From NCBI GenBank assembly GCA_001051155.2, contig JYIP02000001.1, forward strand, positions 1,240,001 to 1,304,000: a DNA stretch of 64,000 nucleotides, written 5' to 3'. A program made the position numbers and the translations under genes. This document shows, in pieces, positions 33,214 through 45,688 of the stretch (positions are counted from its first letter, which is position 1; every line of letters starts with the position of its first letter). This stretch comes from Chrysoporthe austroafricana. Taxonomy: Eukaryota > Ascomycota > Sordariomycetes > Diaporthales > Cryphonectriaceae. The notes below the pieces were generated by a model. The model was not told the origin of the DNA. It saw only the letters and a program-made list of their open reading frames with translations, and did no database searches.

Positions 33214-35201
33214 ATGTCGAGCGGTAAGAAGCATCGCCTTGAAGGCGAGGCCGACGAGATCAAGAAGGTCAAGAAGGTGAAGACGGACAGCGCTGCGACT
33301 GCTGAGGATGCCTCCGTGAAGGAGAAAAAGAACAAGAAGGACAAGAAGGACAAGGAGGGCAAGAAGGAGAAGAAGGACAAAAAGGAGAAGAAAGATAAGA
33401 AAGATAAGAAGGAAAAAAAGGAAAAGAAGCGGAAGGAGAAGGAGTCGGCTGAGCGGCAGGATGGTGGTGATGATGCTGATGATGCTGCCCTGGTTGACGA
33501 AATGGACGTCGACGTCCCAGCCGATGCACCTGCGAACGACGCGCCCGCGAGCAGGGACGAAAAGAAGTCTAAGAAATCTAAGGACAAGAAGAGCAAGAAA
33601 TCTGAGGTTAACGGCGAGCCGGCATCAGCACCCGCCGCAGCGAGCGATGATTCTACAAAGTATCAACAGTCCGCCTCCCTGACTGCTGTGCCGCAGTCCG
33701 AGATCGACTCCTTCCTCAGCGACAACCACATCACGATCACTCCCTCCTCCGACCTCCGCCCAATCCTCAAATTTACCCATCTCCCGACCTCCCGCCTGCT
33801 CTCCAAGAACCCCTTCAAGACGTTCACAACACCCACGCCCATCCAGGCCGCCTCCTGGCCTTTCTCTCTTTCGGGCCGCGACGTGATCGGCATCGCAGAG
33901 ACGGGCTCAGGAAAGACGTATGCCTTCTCCCTCCCGTGCATTGAGGCCCTGTCCTCCCTTCCACCAAAGTCCGAGAAGCAGGGCAGCAAGCACGGTGTCG
34001 CGCACGCCCGCGCCGTGATCGTGTCGCCCACGCGCGAGCTCGCGATGCAGACGCACGAGTCCATCTCCGCGCTCGCCTCGCTCGTCGGGCTCTCAGCGGT
34101 GTGCCTCTATGGCGGCGCGAGCAAGGACGACCAGCGCAGCCTACTACGCAAGAACGGTGGCGCGGACGTCATCGTCGCGACGCCGGGGCGGCTCAAGGAC
34201 TTCCTGAGCGAGGGCTGCGTGGCGCTTGACGAGGCCGTGTTCGTGGTCCTCGACGAGGCGGACCGCATGCTAGACCGGGGCTTCGAGGATGACATCAAGG
34301 AGATCATCGGGCAGTGCCCCGTCAGGGAGAAGCGCCAGACGCTCATGTTCACCGCGACGTGGCCCGACTCTGTACGCGGGCTGGCTGAGAGCTTCATGGT
34401 CGACCCCGTCAAGGTGATCATCAACAAGAACAAGCCCGGCGACGGCAGCGGGAACGGTACCGTCGAGCTGCAGGCGAACAGCCGAATCGTGCAGACGGTG
34501 GAGGTCGTGGACCCGAGGGGCAAGGAGAGGAGGTTGTTGGAGGTCCTGAAGGAGAATCAGCGGGGCAAGGCTAGGAATGACAGGATCCTGGTATTTTGTT
34601 TGTACAAGAAGGAGACGACGCGCGTCGAACAGTTCCTGCAGCGCCGTGGCATTCAGGTTGTGGCTATCCACGGAGACCTGCGTCAGGAGCAGAGGACTAG
34701 GAGTCTTGAGGCTTTCAAGGCGGGTACTACTACGGTGTTGCTTGCTACGGATGTGGCGGCGAGAGGGCTGGACATCCCAGAGGTCAAGCTCGTCATCAAC
34801 CTCACAGTACGTCGAATTCGGCACGCTTCTCTCGGTGACATGAGTGCTAACATATTCACAGTTCCCTCTAACTATAGAGGACTATGTCCACCGCATCGGC
34901 CGTACAGGTCGTGCTGGTAAGGAAGGCAAGGCCATCACTCTTTTCACGGAGCACGACAAGGCCCACTCTGGCTCGTGAGTCTACCCTGTCTATGTTCCTG
35001 CAGTGTCCGTCTCGGAGCCGAAGCTGACCCGACCTCTGACCTACCAGGCTGATCAACGTGCTAAAGGCCGCCGGCCAGCCCGTCCCCGAGGAGCTGCTCA
35101 AGTTCGGCACGACCGTCAAGAAGAAGCAGCACGATGCCTACGGCGCCTTCTTCAAGGATGTCGACATGAGCAAGAAGGCCACCAAGATCACCTTTGATTA
35201 G
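33214..35201 (+). CDS. DBP3: ATP-dependent RNA helicase Dbp3
   Basis: Exons 33214-34806, 34862-34974 and 35048-35201, 619 residues. DEAD-box helicase of the nucleolus; yeast Dbp3 helps process pre-rRNA for the 60S subunit. The first 140 residues are a Lys/Asp/Glu-rich tail with many KKDKK and KKEKK runs, typical of Dbp3. Motifs: Q motif [19 protein letters not shown] (about 227-234), Ia PTRELA, Ib TPGR, II DEAD (about 346), III with TAT in place of [25 protein letters not shown] (541-550). The C terminus ([31 protein letters not shown]) is diagnostic for Dbp3. The introns (55 and 73 nt) fall late, before motif VI and after it. Convergent with the RFT1 gene, 167 bp apart. Confidence 0.96.
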
Positions 35202-35368
35202 AACGGGCGCGGAAATGCCGGAATTACGTACCATTCCCTTAGGCGACTTGATCTTTCTCGTATTCCCGGTTTCGCCGTCTGCATCGAAAGATCACAAGTA
35301 CAGGCCAATGTCGGTCTGCGTCTTGGCGTTTTGAGTTGGCACTGGGGCTGGAATCCACTGCTCCACTT

Positions 35369-37202
35369 TCACATGACACGAGGAGGGTGTGCTCTATCAC
35401 CTCGCACGGTCCGGTAGCACTGGACGAGTAAACGTCGCTCAGCGGCGGCACTGTTAGAAGGGAGGTGTTAATAAAGTAGACCAAGACAGAGAATATAGAC
35501 AGCGGAAAATAGAGGCGTAGGGTAAAACATACAGCACGCCCAGAAATGGGACAGCGATGCCGGCAATCTTGACCAGCTCGCCAATGACAGCCTTCACGCC
35601 CAACTCGGCGCCCACAGTGCCCACCACCCTCCTTGCAGCCTGAGCCGCAACAGCAGCAGCTACGACCGCCGTCGGCTTCGGTAGGACCTGGCTGAGCCCC
35701 CAGCTCGTTCCCCTGGTGGTAAAATACACCCGGATGAACCAAGCGGCCCACACGATCCTGCAGGCCATGTTGATCCCGTTCGCGCACACGAGCCCCACGG
35801 CGCCCCAGCCGAGCACATGCATGAAGATGTACCCGGCGGCGGCGAACATGAGGGAGAAGCCCATCATCCACATGCTCTGTCGGTGGACCTGCGCCTCCGT
35901 GGCGACGGACGCGACGAACGCCTCCGTGAGCCCGTTGACCGCGAGGAGCGGGATGTAGTAGACGTACGCGGCGAGGGCGTCCCCCGCGCCCGAGGAGGTC
36001 CACTGCGGCCCTGCCACGATGGAAAGCACCAAGGGGGCCGCGACAGGGCCGAGGGCGAGGAGGGGCATGGAGGCGAGCGTGTATCCCCTAAGGAGCGAGG
36101 TCAGGTTCTCTGAAGCTTGGCGGAGGGCACCCTGCGATGGCCGGTGTGGTGCCGCCACCACGGCCGCCGCCGTGTCGTCAGCACTCTGCTTCTTCTCGGC
36201 ATCTGCGGCGGAGGCGGGGTCGCTGGAGCCGCCGGATAAGAGGCGGCTCCAATAGCTCCGGCTGCTCTCCTCGATGGGCTGCAGCACCAGCCGTGCAAGC
36301 AGGCCCCCGTAGTTGTTGGCCAGCGCGTAGACGCCCTGCGCTGTAGCCGTTGACAAGATGCTGACGAGGAAGGTATCGCCCTGCGTCAGGAGGTGCTTGA
36401 CAAAGCTCTGGACCATCATGGACGAGGCCAGGTTGACCGTGGGGCGGTAGAAATATGACAGAAGGTAGTCTCCTCCTGCACCGCCCCCCAGGCGCCTCGG
36501 GAAGAGTGAGAAGCCCTCATGCCCCGACAGCGTGGTGCCATACCATGCGTAGACCCCCAGAAGGCCGAGGCCGTAGGTGGTCTGGCCGACGGCGAAGGGC
36601 AGCACGCCCAGCTCGATGCCGCTCCGCGAGGCCCAGACTGCCGAGGCGAGGGTGACCACGCACTTCCCGAAGGTCGCGACTGCTTCTGCCGATGCCCGGG
36701 CGCCGAACTTCAGGCGAATCTGCATCACCACAAAGGCCGGCTCGGAGAACAGCTCGAGGATGGAGGCCAGCGCGTAGATATAGACCGAGGGGATGAAATT
36801 CGGCGTGGTGAGGATGGTCTCCGCGGGGACAGACCTGAGGTACGCCCACCCCAGCATCCCTGCTGCGATCAGGCCGAGCACGATGGCGATGTACCCCAGG
36901 TTGACCACGGCCTGCGTCTCCGCCCACTCTGGCTCCTGTTTGCCATCCTTCTTCGTCCTGGCCCGGGCCCGGTCAAGGGAGATGGTTCCCTGCCGCTGGA
37001 CGGCCACCCGCAAGCTCTCCCGGGCGAAGAAGAGGACGGATAGGTAGTACACCTCCAACTGGGTGGATATGCCGAGCAGCTGGGCTGTGAGAAACCGGAC
37101 GAGGACCTGGTTGGCGACGAAGGTGATGGCGCGCGAGACGATCTGCAGGAGGATGAGGAGCGACGCCCCTCTCACCACCCTGGCCTCACCATCCTCTGCC
37201 AT
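35369..37202 (-). CDS. RFT1: Rft1, ER oligosaccharide-lipid protein
   Basis: Exons (minus) 37202-35533 and 35450-35369, 583 residues. Polytopic ER membrane protein needed for N-glycosylation, long linked to flipping of the Man5GlcNAc2-PP-dolichol intermediate (the flippase role is disputed). The N terminus is typical (ASLLILLQIVSRAITFVANQ, FARESLRVAVQRQ), with about 12-14 hydrophobic segments. A hydrophilic acidic loop with Ala/Asp repeats (SSDPASAADAEKKQSADD) lies in the middle. A terminal 82-nt intron (GTATGT donor, CAG acceptor at 35451-35453) leads to AAAERRLLVQCYRTVRG, which matches the basic cytosolic end of the family far better than the unspliced reading. Confidence 0.92.
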
Positions 37203-37809
37203 GGTCGGTAGTCTTGCCTATGTGGGAACCAGAAGGCTTCGTGTTGCACTGCATTGAGAGACTATTGACAAGGAAGCAAGGCAGAGAGATGTTGTCGATA
37301 TTGTCGTGTTGTCGTCGTGGATCATCCACTGTGCATGGGAGGACAGATTGAAGATGTGGCTTGCAGTGAGGTGTGGCAGTGCGACACCCACGGTGCCACC
37401 CAGTCCACTCACTCACTCCCCTAACCCTTCCCGACACAGCCTTTCAGCCTCACGGGAGCCATGAGCGATGCTACTCTGCTCTGAGTCTCGCGTCTCGCTG
37501 TTGTGATTGTCACAAGGGAAGCACAGACAAATATATAATAATTGTTATTGTCAAGGGATCTCTGGTCCCTAGATCCATACAGTTACATACAGTTACACAA
37601 TGCAGTGGTATCAGTCGGCCGTGGGGGCAAAAAAACAAACAAAAAAGAGCATTGTGCTACGCTATGCTGGAGTATGCATTCAATAATCTCGGCAGCGTCG
37701 GCAGCGTCGGCATCAGCGTCAGCAGGAAATGGGCCGGTCCAAAACACCTCCCACCCAAACCACCGCAACCCTGTGTGATGTTCGCATGAAACGATATTGA
37801 TACAGACCC
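37203..37809. other. intergenic, promoter of RFT1
   Basis: No coding region supported; lies between two minus-strand genes. Confidence 0.55.
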
Positions 37810-39339
37810 TCAGCGCCTCTCGTCGCTGGCGGGGGCCGGGGCGGCGAGAGGCAGCAACGGCTCGGCCTTCTCCCTGCCGTCGTCCTCCTTGATATTGCCC
37901 ACTAGCTTCTCCGTCATCCTCGCGCACCACGCGTCCACGTACGTCGTCCACAGCCACGCGGCGCCGTACACGAGAAACCAGTATATCGGCAGCACCATGA
38001 ACAGCCTGCCCGCGCCGGGGAACTCGAGGCGCGGAGCCTCGGGCGTCCACCACTCGCCCGTTTCCGGGTCCTGCACGTCCGTCGGCTGCTCGGGCAGGCT
38101 GAAGCCGTAGACCATCCAGCAGAGGACGGAGCGGAGGATCTGGTTGTGCAGCAGGTAGACGGCGAAGGACATGCGGCCGAGCCAGATGAAGGGCTTGCTA
38201 GAGAGGACGTTGCGGGCCGTGGTGGAGAAGTGTAGGCCGACGACGATTAGGTCGAGGCCGAGGCCGGAGGAGAAGCGCGGGAAGTCCGGGTCGCGCGGGA
38301 GGATGGCACGCAGGAACTCGTACAGGCCCTGCGACCAGGGCTGGTAGTCGTAGTGGTCGTCGGGCAGGGAGGCGATGAAGAAGCCGATGACGAGGAAGAC
38401 GATGGAGCCGAACATGCGCACCCACTTCATGTGAGACTTGTGCGGTGCCAGGAACGCGACCACGGGGACCTCCGAGGCCGGGTTCTGCAGGTCCGCCATG
38501 AAGGCGCCGAAGAAGAACTGCATGCCGAAGAAGGGGTCGTTGGCGCAGTAGCGGAACATGGCGAGGAACAGCGCGATCATCATGCGATACCGCTGCTGCA
38601 CGTAGGCCGTTGCGAGCAGGTACACATAAACCCAGAAGGCGCCCTTGAGGATGGGCATCATCGTCCACAGTTCCGCGCCGTACACGCTCTGGCCGAAGGT
38701 CCACACGCGCACTTCGTCGCGGATGAGCGTCCAGAAGGCGTCGAGCCAGTTAGGGTAGTACTCGGGGCTGGTCACGTCGAGGCCCCAACCATCGCTGTGC
38801 TTCGCCACCTCGAAGGCGCCGAGCTGCGCTGCCAGGCAGGAGAGGACCAGGACGATGGCAACAGGGAGGACGAGACGGGGGACTCGGCGGATGGCGGACT
38901 TGGCGATGGCGGCGAAGGCCTTGTCGTGGCTGCCCTGGTGGAACAGTTTGATGGGCTTCAGGCAACAGACGTAACCGGTAACGAAGGAGAAGATAGCGAC
39001 GCCGATCCGGCCCTGGAAGAAGACCCGGAAGTACGGCCTCTCGAGCAGCACCGGGAGCTCGTCAGGCGCCGGTGCCGGCCACATGATGTACGGGAACCAG
39101 GCAATCGTGACATGTTTTACCACCACTAACGACGATGCGATCCCACGCAGGCCCTGAAGGCATCGTCAAGTCAGCACGCGACGGAAAGGGCCGGGGCTCG
39201 CAAATGCAGGCACAAACGCAAGCGAAGTGGCAGTGCGAGCGCCGGGCAAAGGGCCCTCGGCGGGCTTAGCCTCGATGGCGTCAGGAGGAAGCGAACTCAC
39301 ATCCACCCATTTCACATTTCCCTCCTTCCCAATCGCCAT
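37810..39339 (-). CDS. membrane acyltransferase 3 family protein
   Basis: Exons (minus) 39339-39301 and 39153-37810, 460 residues. Acyltransferase-3-type integral membrane proteins transfer acyl (often acetyl) groups to sugars or other extracytoplasmic acceptors. The 13-codon first exon encodes MAIGKEGNVKWVD, and a 147-nt intron (GTGAGT donor at 39300, GCTGAC branch, CAG acceptor) joins to GLRGIASSLVVVKHV, making the hallmark WVDGLRGIASSLVV start. About ten hydrophobic helices follow. Conserved fungal features: FFQGRIGVAIFSFVTGYV (Arg of the active-site region), AELWTMMPILKG (the GE/AELW-type motif), FIWLGRMSFAVYLLHN. The tail is charged (EDDGREKAEP). Acceptor unknown. Confidence 0.88.
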
Positions 39340-42300
39340 TATGAAGACGGATCAAAAACGCTCACTCGGGATGATGACCCCGTGTGGCAACCATGAAAGG
39401 AGGCACGAGAGCAAGAGAGAACAGATGAGACTGAAGGTGAGCGTCACAAGAAACGAGTGTCGATGCGGAGCGCGCCCAGGTCGCCCGCCAGGTAGTAAAC
39501 AGGATCCCAAAGGCAGGAAGATGGAGAAAAGAAGAAATCACGAAGGTCGGGATGTGACTACTCGGGTCGACACCAGACAACTTGGATCGACGAGCAGCAC
39601 GATTGATAAGGGATGGGCTGGGCTCGACATGTTATGTCGGACGACGTGCTCGTACAGGAGGCGATCCCCCTTTGCCGCACCGTGGGTGGGCCGGGGTGGT
39701 CAGTGGAAAGGGCCTCTGACAGGGTCATCTAAATTAGAGAAGATGAATCTCCAGCACATAAGAACCACAGCATTGCCTCTGTACGGGCCGGATGAGCAGA
39801 GGCACCTGCCCAGCCCGGTGTGGCTCTTGGCGACCAGGGCGATGAGGCGAGGGTGGAGGGTGCCGAACTGCATGCGTATATCACAGCAGACACCGCACCA
39901 TGCAGTTTTCGGTCACACACTGCGAGCCACCCCGGTGGGGGGCGGCATGCCATCCGTGGCTACGGGCTGCAGAGAGAACCTTGGAGGCGAGATTGGCCTC
40001 TTGGCCAACCCCCGTGGGTGAGGGATGCCCTCCTGCTGCCCGTGAGCCGATTGGGCGAGAGGATGACGCGGGATACTCGCGTTTGCTCAGTACACAGTAG
40101 AGATGCTTTGGCGGCCAACAGGCCCTGCCCTGATGCCCAACGCCGCCTCGTCTCCTTGTTGTTTCCGAGCCTCTGCGACGTACCTGGTTGCACCAACCGG
40201 CCGCTGGGCACTGCGCTTGACGCCGTGGGCATGCAGGTCGCTTTTTTTGCCCGGCGCAGAGCTATACTTATCCCATGGATCCTCAATGAGAGCACCAGCC
40301 TGGGGACCCGCCGTTGGATCCACACGCTGGCCCGAGATTCGCTGTCGTCATTCTGCGCAAGAAAGACGCGAACAGACGCTACGGTCGACCTGCCCCAGAG
40401 AAGCCTAGTCGCTCGCCCGGCCCAGCGTGAATACTCGTAGGCTGGCACGGCTGGTTGAGACCGTCGACGCCAAGAGGCGGCCGGGAGAATACTGACTCGG
40501 GAGGGAATGGGTCAACCCACGTCAGCATAGGAATTATAATAGGATGAATCTGGGACTCTGTAATTCCACGGTTGCCATCAACCCCAAACATAGCTTCTGA
40601 CATTCGATTTATTGTCTGGGCTGCTTATCTGCGTTGGAAATTGTGCTATGCATGGACATGTATGGAATTAAAACAGCTCCGACTCCTGCCCAGCCCGGCG
40701 AAGGGGGGTCCCCAAGGACTCTCCCGGTTAGGTGCGCACTTGGCACCGTGCTGGTGATCGACGATTAACCTAGTCTTCGGTTTTTTGGTTTTTGGTTTTT
40801 TTTCTTTGACGTCTGCACTGACCAGGGTTGTCCCATCGCCACCAGGGCTGTCAGGACTACCATCGGCGGCTGAACCGGATCGCGGCGCGGAGATCTCAGA
40901 TAAGCCAAGCCGGATGGCTTGTTTCAGGGTCTGCAAGATGTGCCTATCCAGATTCTAACTTTGGCAGCTCGGCGTATTACTCCTCCAATCCCCAAGACAA
41001 CGGCCCGGTCTTACGATGGCGGTTGGCGTTGGGTGTCGGAGTGTGTGGGTGTGGTCACACGACACTTACCTGGTAAAAATACCCGGGGAACATCACACAC
41101 ATACTCTCACACGCTTTCACACGCACGTGCGCTGGCGGCTCTCGACCGTCCCTGTCTCGCACCAGCGCCCTGTCGCGTGCCCCCGCCTCGCTCGCTCAAC
41201 AGGCACGACCAGTCAGGCAGCCAGCCCCGTCGAGCTGCCAAGACAAGATCAACAGCGCCACCTTGGCAAGCGACGCGGAGGCTCCGGGGCCGACCTCCCC
41301 AGCTGGCCGTCGCCCCAAGGGACCCAGCCGGCCGTTGGTCCGTCCAGGGCAGGCTCCTCGCTCCTGGGAAAGCGCGCGGTGGTCCGTCACTCATGCTGCC
41401 GTGCTCCTCGCTGATGATTGCGCGAACCCGATGCTTGCGTGTCTCTGTATTCGAGACGATCCGCATGAAAGGCTGAGGCCGATGAAGGACAAGAGGGCAC
41501 GTACCCAGTACCCAGTATGCGGAGCACCCATGTGGAGCCGGATTCAGACGGCCCTTGGAGATTATTGTGTCGCATGAGGGAGCAGCGCTACCCAAACCCG
41601 GTTTACGGTCGCCTCGGCGGGCCCACGCCTACGGCATAGAAATGGCTCATGAGGATGGACTCCTTGGCACTCTGGCTCGCCTCCTGGCTCTAAAAGGGGT
41701 GAGGGCGCCCGCCTCGGAAGATTTGATCTTTCCGGTGACGAGTCGCTCCCGAGAAGAAAACCCACACTCGCCGCATCCGCGTTACGCGAGAGCCTCGCTG
41801 CTGAATACTGGCTCTCCCAGACACGTCCGCGGAGTCGGGGTGTACCATAAGTAAATCGGTACTCGATACGCTCGTATTAGCACTGTGCCCCAGTGGGCTG
41901 AGAAATTGTACTATGATACTATGCATAGGTGGCGGATCTTATCGTCAGGGGCCGTCTGCGGTGGAGTCCCCTCCGTGCTGGCCCCCCTGTGCACCGTAGG
42001 GCGGCGCACAAGGCTTGCAGGGCGAGCGAGGGTCTTGCTCGCGGACTTAGTATGCACCCAGGAGCTCGGTTCGGTTTGGTTAGCTTTAACCTTAAACGAA
42101 CATCACACCGACTTCCGCGGTCGCGACGAGACTCTCGTTCTGATTCTTCTGGCCGCTCCGCGCCGCCATCACGAACAGCCCGTGGCAGCTCTCTCGTCGC
42201 CGGCATACCTCCTCGATTAGACGGCCCAGGACGACTCTTCTCACCTCCCAGCTGCGGCGTCGCGGCCGTGACGTTCCCGGAATGAGGCGGCATGTGACAG

Positions 42301-43818
42301 GGCCACGGCTGGATCCGGCGCCGGGCTCCCGGAGCTTTTGGGAGACGTGACAGACAGGACGGCACTCTCCTGCTGTTGTCTCAGACATCATATCCACCCT
42401 AGGTCCGTTCTGAGGTGTCGAGAGCAACAATCAGATGTGACGAGTCCGTCTTTGCGAGCCGAATTGCGGTCAGTGTCTGCCAACAGGACAGACCTCGGGC
42501 ATGCCGCGCCAGCCTACATCCAGCGCAGGGTTATCCGGCCCCTCCACGACGGGATCCGCCATCCGAAGCCTCAAGCCTCTGCACCGAGATACCAACGCGA
42601 CGACGCCGCACGAAGCCGTTGGAATATGACAGAGGGGGCGGCGCCGCGGCGCTAAGGGGTTCACGGGCTGTGGCGCCGCTTCTAACCAGCATCTTGCTTA
42701 TTCGCCGCCATGTGGCCCTAAGAACCGAAGGATGCGCGATGCCGTCCCGAAATTGGGGCCACGCGTCCCTCGCCGCACTGCGCTTCTTTGTCTCGGCGCC
42801 AATTACTGCAATCAAAAAAGTTCGGGATGATAACATTCGAGGCTCATATCTCGCTCCCTAGAGTTGGAACCTCTCGGGGCCGGCACCCGGACGCATCGAC
42901 GGGAAGGGGACGCCAGCCCTGGGTAAACTACCTCTCATCGGACATGCAGAATGTCTTGCGAGCTCGGCCGTCGGCAGGCCAGGTCACCACATGCCGGTGC
43001 ACCAATAAATTGTAATGTTGAATGGTCGGGTGCTGTGCAGCCTCGCAGTACGGCAACTGCGGTTCTACTGACTGACTAGGTGCTCTCTGAAGGCTCTAAA
43101 TGGCCTCCTGCTTGGTGCGTCAGGATTGGTGCTTGATCCAGATGCATGTGCGTGAATCCTCACCTACTAACAAGCCGAGAGTTATTCGTCAGCCTACCCT
43201 AAGGCAATCCTAAAGCCACTACAGGCCAAATCATGAGGACCACTGCGGAAAACCCTCCAGATTTGCGTTCATTCATAGGATGGTCATCAGTCCCGGAGCA
43301 GGCGGAAAGCCATGATACACACATCTGCAGAGTAGGACATCGAGAGCACAGGAGTGCTCTGCAGTGTGTGGTAAGCCCGAGCTGCCACGGGCGACCAACG
43401 ACGTCGTCACAACGGACCATTCCTATAAAGCTCGTTGCAAGCCGAACACACCAGATGGGTAGGTAAGGCACCTCAATGGCCTCAGCAGCGATGGTGCCCA
43501 TACAACTCGGGTCTGCTTCTTCTCCCCATCGGAACATACATATCACCGGTTTACCCATGCCCTGTCTCGATTATTCCGCCAGTAGGATCAATTAGCCCAG
43601 TGTTCTCATAGTAGGTATCGTTCCATGTGTAGAAACGACTGCAAATTTGGTACGTCACGGAACCAAGCATGCGGTCTCCTAACTGCCTTCTAAGAGTAAC
43701 GAGTACGGTATGTAAGTTGCTCAAGGGCCCTTAGCCCAGAGCCTTCCCTGCCCTGATCGGGAGCGTGTATAGCATCGAGTTAACGGCTCGTGCGACTAAA
43801 AGAACAACAAATTGATCC
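39340..43818. other. gene-poor region
   Basis: About 4.5 kb without a supported gene. Many overlapping frames on both strands around 39.8-42.9 kb come from high GC, not coding signal. A minus-strand stretch near 43200-43690 has protein-like runs in shifting frames (for example FYTWNDTYYENTGLIDP and CMFRWGEEADPSCMG) and may be another decayed gene, family unrecognised. Confidence 0.45.
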
Positions 43819-44880
43819 TTACCGACAAAGGGAACGACCATGCGCACTATCGACACCTTCAATTTGAGCGGCAGCAGCTGAGCGACCCGGCTGGAAGCCT
43901 GGTATCTGGACCACGTCGCCAGGTACACTGTCTAGACTGAATGTTATTCGTTCCTCTGTAGCCCTACGAACTCGCATGACCCTTTGGAAGCAGTAAATCA
44001 CACCCTTTACCGCGAGCTCTGCATGCGCTCTGAGGCGAACATGGAGAGAGCTGTTGGTCCCGTTGCAATGTGTTGTCAGCTCCAGGACGAGCTCGAAGGT
44101 AGGGTATTCCCAATCAGCCTACATACCCTGCCAAGAATATCAGCAGCCGCTCCACCGAAGACCAAATGAAGAAAGCATGTCCACACGGCTTGTTGTCCAG
44201 GTACCAGTCTTGTCCTGCCACAAGAACTCTTGCTAGCTGAAGAGTTAATCCTATGCGATAGTCCCGTGTTCGGTGGTTTTCTTGCACTCCGAGAACCTCA
44301 GCTTGAACCCATGCAGCTCGCTATCACACAAGGTTCCCAGCCAAAGAGAGATGTCCACTTCTACAACGGGTAGGTCGAATATCTCAAGACCTGCAACAGG
44401 CGCCCATAGGCTCAGGCTGATGCCCCCAGTGAAGACTATGGGAGCTGGCCTCCCATCGATGAGGACCTGTAGCTTCCTGAAGGGCCAAATACACGAGCCA
44501 GCGAGCTATCAGCGCCAAGGTGTGCATGTATTCCGCGAACACGTCCCTATACCAGCACTTCTCGTCTCATTCTCCCGATGCGAGGACACTGAATGGCCGC
44601 GTGAACATTATTGGGCAAGATGGGTGGGACAAGCGCATTGTTGACCGGGGGAGAAAGAGCACGCTCCTCCTATCCCTAATCGAGGACATTGATGAGATGG
44701 GCAGGGTGGCATCCAGCGGATTGAGCCCACCTTGACCTGTTTTTCCCTTAAATCACGGGGCCGAAATCGTCACGTTGAAGTTTCCCATGAAAACCAAGTT
44801 GGGAACGTTGTCGGGCTGGGCTCCATTACAGCCTTCTGCTGTTGCCACAAGAGAAGAATCACGCAGTAATGCCCTTGAGA
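43819..44880 (-). pseudogene. decayed peptide-N-glycanase A-like (PNGase A) gene
   Basis: The minus strand carries blocks in order that resemble fungal peptide-N4-(N-acetyl-beta-glucosaminyl)asparagine amidase A, a secreted enzyme releasing N-glycans. Blocks: PNLVFMGNFNVTIS, then ATLPISS and SVLFLPRST in the same frame, then DEKCWYRDVFAEYMHTL (family: EEFWYxNVL), then in another frame KLQVLIDGRPAPIVFTGGIS, LWAPVAGLEIFDLPVVEVDI and SLWLGTLCDSELHGFKLRF, then in a third frame LVLELTTHCNGTNSSLHVRL. The first frame is broken by TGA at 44755-44753 and at 44569-44567; the second is inside a conserved block with no room for an intron. At least two frame changes follow. C-terminal parts are not recognised. 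Family call is by recall of conserved motifs, so moderate. Confidence 0.55.
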
Positions 44881-45688
44881 AGGAGTGCTGGACTCGTGGC
44901 CGGGCTGGAATTCCAGTGCTCAAGCTCTAGACCTTGACGTCTCCGACATAGGAGGAGCAACAAACGGTCGTAATTGATGTTAGCAGATGTCATATTGAGG
45001 GCGACAGAGGTATTCTTGCATATGGTAAGAAGTATGTTAATGTAGATCCCTGGGTCAGGTCAGCGGACCCAGGCTTCTAAGTACGCTGTGGGAAGCTCGC
45101 GAACCCCCCCCCCCTCCTCCAGGATGGGGCCTGCCATAGCTGAGACCAAGCAGCTCCGTCGTAGCTGTCGCGAACGGGCACCTGGGTCTGGAAGATGATG
45201 AGCGAATTCTCGACCGGCGGATCTCGAAACGTCATGGCTGAGTGGATGGTGATCGGATGAGACCAATGAGACGGGGAAGAGGTTATAAATCTCGTCTTGC
45301 CGCTTCTCCCGGGAGATTTTAGTCGTAGAGCCCAACAGCATTTAATAAGTGTAACAAGACAAAGAGATAGATACTATCGACTGTTCATGTCCATGGCTCG
45401 CATGTGCGCGTGGGACATAATCGAGGTCCAAAAAGCAATGTAGAAACACCAGGTTGTTGATCCTCACTAGGATCTTGTCACCTAGGCTTGAAAACACGCC
45501 AGAATATGGAATAAAGTCCTGATCAGATCGCCAAAACTTGGTTTTGGTCCTAAAAGGGATGAAAACTGGGATATGAAAGCTGGTTACCACTGCTGCAGTG
45601 GCCAGAAGAAGACCACAAAGGCTGTCTGTATGATCACACAAGATGTTGAATCCAAAACACCAATTCTAACCCACCCGATTCTAGATCC
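44881..45688. other. intergenic, no gene seen
   Basis: No supported gene. Contains an 11-C homopolymer at 45104-45114. Confidence 0.5.

Noticed and set aside
38353..39129. 258-codon plus-strand frame of charged residues
   Set aside because: Antisense to the acyltransferase 3 gene, which has strong membrane and family motifs.
43731..43928. VVPFVGKDQFVVLLVA stretch resembling the end of an NRPS adenylation domain
   Set aside because: Too short, and no adenylation core motifs are found upstream; upstream blocks fit a PNGase A remnant better.
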